Assembly (NCBI GenBank): GCA_026389955.1
Contig: JAPLGY010000227.1
Coordinates: 1 to 5,657 of the forward strand
Source of the DNA: Caldilinea sp.
GTDB lineage: Bacteria > Chloroflexota > Anaerolineae > Caldilineales > Caldilineaceae
DNA length: 5,657 bases
Direction of reading: 5' to 3'
The notes under the pieces are model-generated. The model worked only from the letters and a program-made list of their open reading frames with translations, was not told the origin of the DNA and made no database searches. The translations under genes and the position numbers were made by a program. Shown piece by piece: positions 1 through 5,517 of this stretch. Position 1 is the stretch's first letter. Every line of letters begins with the position of its first letter.

Positions 1-867
1 CCCCAGATGCCGGCCAGCCATTTGCTGGTAGAGCCCAGTGGGCGCAACACTGCGCCGGCAGTTGGCCTGGCTTGTCTGCATGTGCGGCGTCTGCAGCCCG
101 ACGCCACGGTGGCCATCCTGCCAGCGGACCATGTAATCTTGCAGCCAGACCAATTTCAGGCTGCGCTCCGTCGTGCTGTCGAAGTCGCCCAAGAAAACTG
201 GATTGTCACCCTGGGCATCGAGCCGACCTTTGCCCACAGTGGCTACGGCTACATCAAACGGCGTGAACCGCTGGCGGCGGCGGCAGAAATCCCTGCCTAC
301 CGAGTCGAGCGTTTTTTGGAGAAGCCCAACCGGGCGGTGGCGGAGCAGTTTTTGTCCGAGGGTGGCTATTACTGGAATGGGGGCATCTTTGTCAGCCGAG
401 CCGATCGGCTTTTGGAGGAACTGGCGCGCCAGGCCCCGGCGCTCTACAGCTGTCTCGAACGGATCGACGCCGCCCTCGACAGTGCACAGGCCAGCCAGGT
501 GCTTGCCGAGGTCTGGCAAGAGATGCCCAACATCAGCATCGACTATGCGGTCATGGAGGGGGCGCGCCAGGTGGCTGTCGAGCCTCTGCAGGCTGGCTGG
601 AACGATGTGGGCAGCTGGGATGCGTTGGAGACTGTGCTGGAGCAGGATGGGGCGGGCAATCGCATCGCCCGGGGCGAGGTTTTGCTCCTGGACAGCACCA
701 ACAATATCGTATACAGTGACAAACGGTTGGTTGCCTTGATCCACATTGACAACCTTGTGATCGTCGACACAGGGGATACCCTCTTGATCGGCGACAAGCA
801 CAACATGCAGCGTGTCAAAGAGGTGGTTGAGATGCTGCGTGACCAGGGACGTACTGAACTGCTGTAG
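1..867 (+). CDS. manC: Mannose-1-phosphate guanylyltransferase, 5' end cut off by the window edge
   Basis: This enzyme makes GDP-mannose from mannose 1-phosphate and GTP in the cytoplasm, supplying mannose and its derivatives to glycans of the envelope. The frame is open from base 1, so the true start lies upstream; 288 codons are visible, against roughly 350-360 residues in the short form of the family. The N-terminal GTP-binding loop is therefore missing. Counting from the ATG at base 7, visible family motifs are EPSGRNTAP (9-17), LPADH (38-42), FLEKP (103-107), YYWNGGIF (121-128), SIDYAVMEG (177-185) and GWNDVGSWDAL (197-207). The chain ends soon after the left-handed beta-helix-like tail, so no C-terminal isomerase (cupin) domain is fused, unlike bifunctional AlgA-type enzymes. 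The next gene follows 46 bases downstream on the same strand. The function is secure; the symbol is less so, because manC is often reserved for the longer bifunctional form. Confidence 0.93.
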   Translation, partial: PQMPASHLLVEPSGRNTAPAVGLACLHVRRLQPDATVAILPADHVILQPDQFQAALRRAVEVAQENWIVTLGIEPTFAHSGYGYIKRREPLAAAAEIPAYRVERFLEKPNRAVAEQFLSEGGYYWNGGIFVSRADRLLEELARQAPALYSCLERIDAALDSAQASQVLAEVWQEMPNISIDYAVMEGARQVAVEPLQAGWNDVGSWDALETVLEQDGAGNRIARGEVLLLDSTNNIVYSDKRLVALIHIDNLVIVDTGDTLLIGDKHNMQRVKEVVEMLRDQGRTELL

Positions 868-897
868 GAGGAGTCGGCAGGGCCAGCCAAGAGCCGC

Positions 898-903
898 AGG
901 AGG
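898..903 (+). promoter_or_regulatory. Ribosome binding site of the membrane protein gene
   Basis: AGGAGG lies 10 bases before the ATG at 914. It selects that ATG over the in-frame ATG at 812, which lies inside the preceding guanylyltransferase gene and would add 34 residues of out-of-frame shadow sequence. Confidence 0.75.
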
Positions 904-913
904 GAATATCGTC

Positions 914-2311
914 ATGTCATCGCAGTCACCGCTTCAGCGTTTCCAAGAGCTCCATGTCACCGGCAAGGAACTGGTCTGGGTAGGAGTCGGGGGTGTGGCC
1001 GGCCTTGTGCTTGGTCTTTTGATCGGGTGGGTATTTTGGCCGGTAAACTGGCAGGGTGGAGATATCCGTTCCTTGGGGAGGGACGCCCAGGTCGAATATC
1101 TCGGCGAGCTGGCAGATGCCTATGCGGGGAGCGTGCCAGCGGTCACACCGGGCCGGTTTGGCGACGAACTGCCGGCGCTTTTGAAGGAGGCGATCCAACA
1201 GGCAGAGGAAGGGCCCGACGGCTCTGCTCGCAGCGAACGGCTGCGGGCCTTGGGGAGAGCCTGGTCGGTGACCGGACTGGCTGAGCCAAAAGCAGTGACT
1301 GAGCCAGAAGCAGTGACTGAGCCAGAAGCAGTGACTGAGCCAGAAGCAGTGACTGAGCCAGAAGCAGTGACTGAGCCAGAAATGGCCACAGAGGTGTCTG
1401 ATGGAGCTTCTGATGCTTCTTCAGGCGGGATACCGGCGTGGTTGCTGTTGTTGTTGGGGCTGCTGGCTGTAGGTGTCGGCGCCACTGTGCTCTGGCGAGT
1501 GTTCAAATTGCCCTCTGGTCCTGTGGTGGGCCCGTTGCTTCGTCCATCTGCCAGCCCGGTTTCTCTCTCCAGAGAGGAACCAGAGCTGTCGTGGCAGTCC
1601 AGTGCTGCCCAGGCGGCTGCCACCCGGGTCTCGCCGGTACGACCGCCAGTTACCGGTGAGGTGCTGCCTTTTGAACCTGAACAGCCAGCCGAAGTGGCTC
1701 GGCGACCGGTCCGGTCGCCGTTGGGGCCTTCTGTGGCGGTCGAACCGGCCCGAGCGGCCGCCCCTCTCTGGTCAGACGAGCCTGCATTTTCCAAGAATCC
1801 AGCGGCGGGGAGTCCAGGGCTGAAGTCTGCGGGGGGGGAGGGGCGCAGCAGCGCACCGGGTTGGCAGCCTGCTGGGAGATCGATTGACCAGTTCGACGCC
1901 GAATTTACCGCAGGAAGACAAGACTTTGACTGGACGCGCAACATTCCGGGCGAGCAGGAAGACGACTATCTCGGCGAGTATGGGATCGGCATCAGCGACC
2001 GTTATGGCTTCCGCAACAACGACCCCGACCAGGTTGTGGCCATCGAGATTTACATCTTCGACAAATCTGACGACAAAACGTTGTTCAACATCAGCCGTGT
2101 GCTGTTGAGCGAGTACGCGGACGAACATCTGCGCAAGCACTTCGAACGAGAGAAGGATCGTCTGGGCCCGGTGGTGGCGCAGCGCGGTCTGGCCCTGCAG
2201 CTAGAATCCCGCCAGTATATCCTGGACTGCACCATCACCGATGTGGTCTACACCGACAGCGGGGTTTTTCAGCGGCTGACTGTGCACATGGAACTCAAAA
2301 AGAAAAAATAG
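914..2311 (+). CDS. Two-pass membrane protein with hexapeptide repeat and conserved C-terminal domain, function unknown
   Basis: I cannot assign a function. The 465-residue protein has an N-terminal tail (1-19) and a first membrane segment (about 20-43). A loop follows (44-172) that ends in five EPEAVT-type hexapeptides (124-156). A second membrane segment (about 174-194) is followed by basic WRVFK and a long Pro/Ala/Ser-rich, probably disordered linker (200-325). The folded C-terminal domain (about 336-460) includes VAIEIYIFDKSDDKTL and ends in LKKKK. By the positive-inside rule the loop is outside the cytoplasm and both ends are inside. The C-terminal domain resembles, from memory, a family in Chloroflexota with a pattern like ALEVWLFDK...SEYA...FFERLTVEL; this is recall, not a search. 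It follows the guanylyltransferase gene by 46 bases and is probably co-transcribed with it. The start is fixed by AGGAGG. No peptidase, kinase or transport motif is visible. Confidence 0.88.
   Translation: MSSQSPLQRFQELHVTGKELVWVGVGGVAGLVLGLLIGWVFWPVNWQGGDIRSLGRDAQVEYLGELADAYAGSVPAVTPGRFGDELPALLKEAIQQAEEGPDGSARSERLRALGRAWSVTGLAEPKAVTEPEAVTEPEAVTEPEAVTEPEAVTEPEMATEVSDGASDASSGGIPAWLLLLLGLLAVGVGATVLWRVFKLPSGPVVGPLLRPSASPVSLSREEPELSWQSSAAQAAATRVSPVRPPVTGEVLPFEPEQPAEVARRPVRSPLGPSVAVEPARAAAPLWSDEPAFSKNPAAGSPGLKSAGGEGRSSAPGWQPAGRSIDQFDAEFTAGRQDFDWTRNIPGEQEDDYLGEYGIGISDRYGFRNNDPDQVVAIEIYIFDKSDDKTLFNISRVLLSEYADEHLRKHFEREKDRLGPVVAQRGLALQLESRQYILDCTITDVVYTDSGVFQRLTVHMELKKKK
1283..1381 (+). repeat. 18-base in-frame tandem repeat, 5.5 copies
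   Basis: The unit GAGCCAGAAGCAGTGACT begins at 1283, 1301, 1319, 1337 and 1355, with a half copy at 1373-1381. Copies two to five are identical; the first differs by one base (GAGCCAAAA), giving EPKAVT instead of EPEAVT. The unit encodes the acidic hexapeptide EPEAVT. Because 18 is a multiple of three, gain or loss of units by slippage would keep the reading frame. It lies just before the second membrane segment, so it probably acts as an extracytoplasmic spacer. Confidence 0.97.
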
Positions 2312-2316
2312 GGGTT

Positions 2317-2339
2317 GGCTGCCGGTCAGGCTTTTTCTT
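2317..2339 (+). terminator. Possible weak terminator after the membrane protein gene
   Basis: GGCTG (2317-2321) can pair with CAGGC (2327-2331) around a five-base loop, with one mismatch, and a T-rich run follows (TTTTTCTT, 2332-2339). The stem is short and imperfect, and the T-rich run is also coding sequence of the dGTPase gene read the other way. This is a weak candidate in a 14-base gap that leaves no room for a better one. Confidence 0.25.
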
Positions 2340-3483
2340 CCATTTCGTAGAGACGGCGGTGTTCCTGGATCGCATAGCGATCGGTCATCCCGGCCAGGTA
2401 GTCGCAGATGGCGCGCGGCAGTCCGACGGTGGGGGTCTGTGCCCGTTGTTGTGTCTCAGGAGGGAGCTGACGAGGCTCGCTGAGATAGGCCTCGTAGAGG
2501 TGGGTCAAGGTGCGGGCTGCCTTGACTGTCATGCGCATGACGCGATAATGGCGGTAGAAGTTTTGCAACAGAAACTGTTTCAGCGCCTGATTCTCCACAG
2601 CGACCTCTGCGCTGTAGCCAGCCAAGTTCACAGGGTGCTGCCGAAGGCTGGCGAGTGAGTGAATGTCTGCCTGTTCGAGCTGTTGGGCGGTCGTCTGCAC
2701 CACATCGTTGACCTCGATCCCGACCAGCCGTCGGATGAAGCGGTAGCGCTGCAGGTCATCGCGCAGATCGACTGCACTGTCTTCCCCCAGTGAGGCCAGG
2801 GTACGTTGGGTGATCGCGAGTTTCTGGACCTGGGCTGGGGCCAGAATTCCGCTGCGCAGCCCATCGTCCAGGTCGCTGGTGTTGTAGGCGATTTCGTCGG
2901 CCAGATTGCTCAGCTGACATTCCAGGGTCCCGCGTTCTTCTGGGTGGTAGCTGCGGGCATCGACAAGGTCGTAGTCGGTGTCATGTTTGACGACCCCTTC
3001 GCGCACCTCATAGGTCAGATTGAGGCCTGGATGTTCCGGGTAGCGGTGTTCCAGCTCGGTCAAGATGCGGTAGGTTTGGCGTTGGTGGTCGAAGCCGCCA
3101 TGCTGGTGCAGGAGGTGGTTGAGGGTCTCTTCGCCGGCATGGCCGAAGGGGGGGTGGCCAAGGTCGTGGGCCAGGCAAATGGCTTCGGTCAGATCTTCGT
3201 TGCAGCCCAGCGATCGAGCCAACGTGCGTCCGATCTGGGCGACCTCGATGCTGTGAGTGAGCCGGTTGCGGTAGTGATCGCCTTCGGAGTAGACAAAAAC
3301 CTGGGTCTTGTACTCCAGGCGCCGAAAGGCGGTGGTGTGCACGATCCGGTCGCGGTCGCGCTGGTCGGCCAGCCGGGACGGGTGGGGGGGCTCGGGGTAG
3401 AGACGGCCACGGCTGGCGTGGCTGGGCATGGCATAGGGGGCCAGGATCTCGCGCGCTTCGAGCATCTGTGTGGTGTAGAGCAT
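2326..3483 (-). CDS. dgt: Deoxyguanosinetriphosphate triphosphohydrolase-like HD-domain protein
   Basis: Members of this family cut dGTP, and in some cases other dNTPs, into the deoxynucleoside and tripolyphosphate in the cytoplasm, affecting dNTP pools. The 385-residue protein has the full family signature: RDRDRIVHTTAFRRLEYKTQVF (42-63), RLTHS with metal-binding His77, AHDLGHPPFGHAGE (105-118) with the His106-Asp107 pair, and NLADEIAY (193-200) with Asp196 completing the H...HD...D metal site. A typical C-terminal CDYLAGMTDRYA lies at 360-371. The length fits the short dGTPase type 2-like class, not the roughly 500-residue E. coli Dgt. The ATG at 3483 has AAGGA six bases upstream (3490-3494). 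The gene sits 63 bases downstream of the dehydrogenase gene on the same strand and may share its transcript. Its end faces the membrane protein gene across 14 bases. The family is certain; the exact nucleotide preference cannot be read from sequence. Confidence 0.95.
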   Translation of the reverse strand: MLYTTQMLEAREILAPYAMPSHASRGRLYPEPPHPSRLADQRDRDRIVHTTAFRRLEYKTQVFVYSEGDHYRNRLTHSIEVAQIGRTLARSLGCNEDLTEAICLAHDLGHPPFGHAGEETLNHLLHQHGGFDHQRQTYRILTELEHRYPEHPGLNLTYEVREGVVKHDTDYDLVDARSYHPEERGTLECQLSNLADEIAYNTSDLDDGLRSGILAPAQVQKLAITQRTLASLGEDSAVDLRDDLQRYRFIRRLVGIEVNDVVQTTAQQLEQADIHSLASLRQHPVNLAGYSAEVAVENQALKQFLLQNFYRHYRVMRMTVKAARTLTHLYEAYLSEPRQLPPETQQRAQTPTVGLPRAICDYLAGMTDRYAIQEHRRLYEMEEKA

Positions 3484-3546
3484 GGCAAATCCTTGTCCAG
3501 GGGAGGGGGAAAGAAGAACGGGTCTGTTCGACGTGGGCTCAGCCTG

Positions 3547-4278
3547 TTACATGAGCTGTTCTCCGCCGTCGACCACCAGCACTGAGCCGGTGGCAAATTC
3601 TGCTTCGATCAGGTAGCGCACGGCGTTTGTGGCATCGTCAGGAACTCCCCAGCGTTTCAACAGTGTTCGACTGGCCGTACGTTGTTCTTCTTCGGGCGAG
3701 CTGTGGTCTGGGGGGAGCACGGGCCCGGCTGCCAGCGCGTTGACGCGGATCGTCGGGGCCAGTTCCAGCGCCAGCTGGCGAGTCAGCGCCAGCATGGCGG
3801 CTTTGCCGACCGCATGGGCGGTATAGCGTGGCCAGGGTTGCCAGGCAGAGAGATCGAGGAGATTGACGATGACACCGCCGCCGCGAGCCTGCATCGAGGG
3901 GATCAGGGCGTTCGACACATAAAATGTCCCATCGATTGAGATGCGTGTAACCCGCTGCCACATCGTCAGGTCGGCGGTGGGAACGGCGATCTGGCCAAAA
4001 TAGCTGGCATTGTTCACCACGATATCGACGCCGCCAAAGCGTTCTATGGCAGCGTCGGCCATGGCCTGGACTGCGGCGGGGTCGGAGACGTCGCACGGCC
4101 AGGCCATGGCTGCGACGCCGTATCTGGTGGCCTCTTGCACGGTCACGCTGGCGGAGGCTGCGGAAGCATGGTAGTTGACCACGACATTGGCACCGGCCTG
4201 GGCCAGCATCAGAGTGATGGCCTTGCCGATCCGGGTGGCCCCTCCGGTAATCAGTGCTGTTTTTCCGTTGATCTGCAT
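3547..4278 (-). CDS. Short-chain dehydrogenase/reductase of pteridine-reductase (FolM/PTR1) type with altered catalytic Tyr
   Basis: This is a 243-residue classical-length SDR with a Rossmann fold. TGGATRIG (11-18) is the dinucleotide-binding loop in the form common in pteridine reductases, followed by CDVSD (62-66), VNNAS (88-92), RVN (178-180) and VVDGGEQL (235-242) near the C terminus. The segment VIVNLLDLSAWQPWPRYTAHAVGK (136-159) aligns without gaps to the active-site stretch of Leishmania PTR1 as I remember it. Asp142 falls at the PTR1 Asp position and Lys159 at the catalytic Lys, but His155 occupies the catalytic Tyr position (HxxxK in place of YxxxK). NADPH use fits Arg16 in the loop but is inferred. 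It could reduce pterins or another carbonyl substrate, or have lost reductase activity. The start at 4278 has only a weak AAAGA-type ribosome site. The gene lies 198 bases after the S1 gene and 63 before dgt, all on the same strand. Confidence 0.92.
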   Translation of the reverse strand: MQINGKTALITGGATRIGKAITLMLAQAGANVVVNYHASAASASVTVQEATRYGVAAMAWPCDVSDPAAVQAMADAAIERFGGVDIVVNNASYFGQIAVPTADLTMWQRVTRISIDGTFYVSNALIPSMQARGGGVIVNLLDLSAWQPWPRYTAHAVGKAAMLALTRQLALELAPTIRVNALAAGPVLPPDHSSPEEEQRTASRTLLKRWGVPDDATNAVRYLIEAEFATGSVLVVDGGEQLM

Positions 4279-4337
4279 CTATGTCATCTTTCTACAGGAG
4301 CAGCATCTGTCAGGCAGGGGGAGACAGGGTTCAATAC

Positions 4338-4405
4338 GAAGAGGGTGACAGTGAGAGCTGTCACCCTGTTTTCACTGTCACTCTGTTTTCACTGTCACCC
4401 TTTTC
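4338..4405. repeat. Long inverted repeat, alternative stem to the inner hairpin
   Basis: Bases 4338-4354 (GAAGAGGGTGACAGTGA) pair with 4389-4405 (TCACTGTCACCCTTTTC). Thirteen pairs are perfect and the outer four include one G-U wobble in plus-strand RNA. The loop is 34 bases. The left arm is shared with the 10-base hairpin at 4342-4367, so the two structures are mutually exclusive. Confidence 0.8.
4342..4367. repeat. Perfect 10-base hairpin
   Basis: AGGGTGACAG (4342-4351) and CTGTCACCCT (4358-4367) form a perfect stem around a six-base loop. It lies about 110 bases downstream of the S1 gene stop on the minus strand. The minus-strand sequence after it (CTTCGTATT) is not a proper T tract, so it is at best a weak intrinsic terminator or a transcript-end stabiliser. 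Confidence 0.85.
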
Positions 4406-4409
4406 GCAC
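4359..4409. repeat. 17-base tandem repeat, three copies
   Basis: TGTCACCCTGTTTTCAC at 4359-4375 is followed by a copy with one mismatch at 4376-4392 and a degenerate third copy (14 of 17 matches) at 4393-4409. The 17-base period is not a multiple of three, which fits non-coding sequence. The first unit is also the right arm of the 10-base hairpin, and the second and third supply the right arm of the longer stem. Confidence 0.93.
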
Positions 4410-4476
4410 GGTGGTCTTTCCTCCAAGTTGGAACAGCACTCTCCTGGCGAAAGCGGGCTCCCCCTGCAAGACGCAA

Positions 4477-5388
4477 CTATTTGCGGTTGGTCTGGCCGCC
4501 CAGTGTTCGTTCGATAATGTCGTCCTGTGCTGCGCGTTTGTGTGCAGCCTGGGTTCGTCTTTGGTTCTTGTTTTTGCCCATTGGAATGTTGACGCCGCTC
4601 CGTTCTTGAGCCTTTCGGAACGCCATTTGCATGGTTGTCAGGGCTTCGATCTCGTCGAAGCGGTCTTCGGCCGCCGTCTCTGGCTCGTGGACGTCGACAA
4701 CTTCCTCGCGGACAACAGGTTCTGGCAGCTGTACTTCTGGTTCGGGGCGCAGCCCCTTCATGCTCAGATCGATCCGGTTGCGTCGGCGTGCGACTTCCAG
4801 GATGCGCACTTCGACGCTGTCGCCGATGTTGACCACATCTTCCGGTTTGGCGACGAAGCTGTTTGACATTTCACGGACATGCAGCAGGGCATCGCGGCCG
4901 ACGCCGATGTCGATGAAGGCGCCGTAGGGCAAAAGGCGGGTCACAGTGCCCTGCACGATTTCGCCAACTTGCAGGTCTCGGATGGTGCGTTTGCCTGGCT
5001 CGATCATGGTCAGGCTGATGCGGTTGCGGTCGCGGTCGAGTTTTTTGATCCAAAGTGTGATGGGTTGTCCCTCTTGGAGCACATCGGTCACTTTGGCCAC
5101 CCGGGTCGTCGAGAGTTCAGAAATGTGAATCAGCCCGTCACGCCCGACGCCGATATCGACAAAAGCGCCAAACTCAGTGATGCGTTTGACAGTTCCCTTC
5201 AGCTCTTGGCCCACACTCAACAGTTTGACGACGGGGCCCCCTTCGTCGGCGGCAGAGTGTGTTTGGGGGGATGCAGGCTGTTGTGCGATGGCGTTTTCTT
5301 CCGAAAGGACAGCCTGCTCGGCCATCGGTTGTCCTTCCAAAGGCGATGCATTCACCTCGTCGGCCGAAACCAGTTGTTGTTCACTCAT
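4477..5388 (-). CDS. Protein with two S1 RNA-binding domains (ribosomal protein S1-like)
   Basis: The 303-residue protein probably binds single-stranded RNA in translation or RNA metabolism. Residues 1-55 are acidic and low in complexity. The first S1 domain (about 58-129) reads VGQELKGTVKRITEFGAFVDIGVGRDGLIHISEL and ends RNRISLTM. The second (about 140-211) reads VGEIVQGTVTRLLPYGAFIDIGVGRDALLHVREM and ends RNRIDLSM. An acidic stretch (217-248) is followed by a basic tail (KNKNQRRTQAAHKRAAQ, 272-288). True ribosomal protein S1 usually has four to six such domains, so this is a short paralogue and the symbol rpsA is not justified. The frame stays open upstream to the window edge, but the ATG at 5388 is preferred. 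It has GGGAG at 5398-5402, the S1 homology lies well inside, and a strong promoter lies between it and the ATG at 5577. The dehydrogenase gene follows 198 bases downstream. Confidence 0.93.
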   Translation of the reverse strand: MSEQQLVSADEVNASPLEGQPMAEQAVLSEENAIAQQPASPQTHSAADEGGPVVKLLSVGQELKGTVKRITEFGAFVDIGVGRDGLIHISELSTTRVAKVTDVLQEGQPITLWIKKLDRDRNRISLTMIEPGKRTIRDLQVGEIVQGTVTRLLPYGAFIDIGVGRDALLHVREMSNSFVAKPEDVVNIGDSVEVRILEVARRRNRIDLSMKGLRPEPEVQLPEPVVREEVVDVHEPETAAEDRFDEIEALTTMQMAFRKAQERSGVNIPMGKNKNQRRTQAAHKRAAQDDIIERTLGGQTNRK

Positions 5389-5444
5389 CTCGATTTTCTC
5401 CCGAACACTACCGGCGCAACACGAGAGGCGCCTCGATTCCACAT
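5385..5444 (-). CDS. Possible 19-codon leader ORF overlapping the S1 gene start
   Basis: An ATG at 5444 opens a 19-codon frame (MWNRGASRVAPVVFGRKSR). Its TGA overlaps the S1 gene start as ATGA at 5388-5385, the arrangement used for translational coupling. It lies wholly within the predicted transcript. There is no ribosome binding site before it, only a run of A, and the peptide shows no attenuator-like codon cluster. It could easily be chance. Confidence 0.2.
   Translation of the reverse strand: MWNRGASRVAPVVFGRKSR
5397..5402 (-). promoter_or_regulatory. Ribosome binding site of the S1-domain gene
   Basis: GGGAGA on the minus strand lies about eight to nine bases before the ATG at 5388. 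It decides that start over the upstream in-frame ATG at 5577. Confidence 0.7.
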
Positions 5445-5460
5445 TTTTTTGGGTTGCTTG

Positions 5461-5479
5461 AATCAAATTGGTTTTGATT
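5461..5479. repeat. AT-rich inverted repeat at the predicted transcript start
   Basis: AATCAAA (5461-5467) and TTTGATT (5473-5479) form a perfect seven-base inverted repeat with a five-base centre. It lies within a few bases downstream of the predicted start of transcription of the S1 gene. It could be an operator or a 5' transcript stem-loop; the sequence does not tell which. Confidence 0.5.
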
Positions 5480-5488
5480 ATGCTTTTC

Positions 5489-5517
5489 AGTATATCCAGG
5501 TTGTCAGGATTTGCCAA
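5489..5517 (-). promoter_or_regulatory. Sigma70-type promoter of the S1-domain gene
   Basis: On the minus strand TTGGCA (5517-5512) and TATACT (5494-5489) are separated by exactly 17 bases. Each matches the consensus hexamer at five of six positions. Transcription should start near 5482, giving a leader of about 94 bases before the ATG at 5388. The position in a local AT-rich patch of otherwise GC-rich DNA supports the call. Confidence 0.75.

Larger units (their letters stand above)
4314..4467. repeat. Candidate small non-autonomous repeat element (MITE-like)
   Basis: GCAGGGGGAG at 4314-4323 is the perfect inverted copy of CTCCCCCTGC at 4458-4467. These 10-base ends bracket a nested set of tandem and inverted repeats in non-coding DNA. 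That layout is what a miniature inverted-repeat or REP-like element would look like. I see no clear target-site duplication, and the ends are short, so chance pairing of G-rich and C-rich runs remains possible. Confidence 0.4.
4279..4476. other. Intergenic region with a repeat cluster
   Basis: This 198-base gap between the S1 gene and the dehydrogenase gene has no credible ORF; the open frames crossing it are antisense to both neighbours or lack coding character. I found no good -35/-10 pair for the dehydrogenase on the minus strand. It holds the tandem and inverted repeats listed separately, covering most of 4314-4467. Confidence 0.7.

Noticed and set aside
812..913. Upstream in-frame start for the membrane protein at 812
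   Set aside because: It lies inside the guanylyltransferase gene, adds a Cys/Arg-rich shadow sequence, and lacks the AGGAGG that precedes the ATG at 914.
1120..1944. Minus-strand ORF of 274 codons opposite the membrane protein gene
   Set aside because: It is antisense to a gene with a good ribosome site, membrane segments and a conserved domain. Its repetitive GSVTAS protein is only the reverse of the 18-base repeat.
2806..3585. Plus-strand ORF of 259 codons over the dGTPase gene
   Set aside because: It is the antisense shadow of a gene with complete family motifs, and it runs out into the end of the SDR gene.
4338..4409. CRISPR array
   Set aside because: The repeats are 17 bases long, abut each other without spacers, number only three, and have no cas genes nearby.
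4135..4866. Plus-strand ORF of 243 codons crossing the SDR, the spacer and the S1 gene
   Set aside because: It is antisense to two well-recognised genes and passes through the non-coding repeat cluster; no domain is recognisable.
5468..5496. Plus-strand promoter-like pair TTGGTT-17-TATATC
   Set aside because: Each hexamer matches consensus at only about four positions, it overlaps the much better minus-strand promoter, and no supported plus-strand gene follows.
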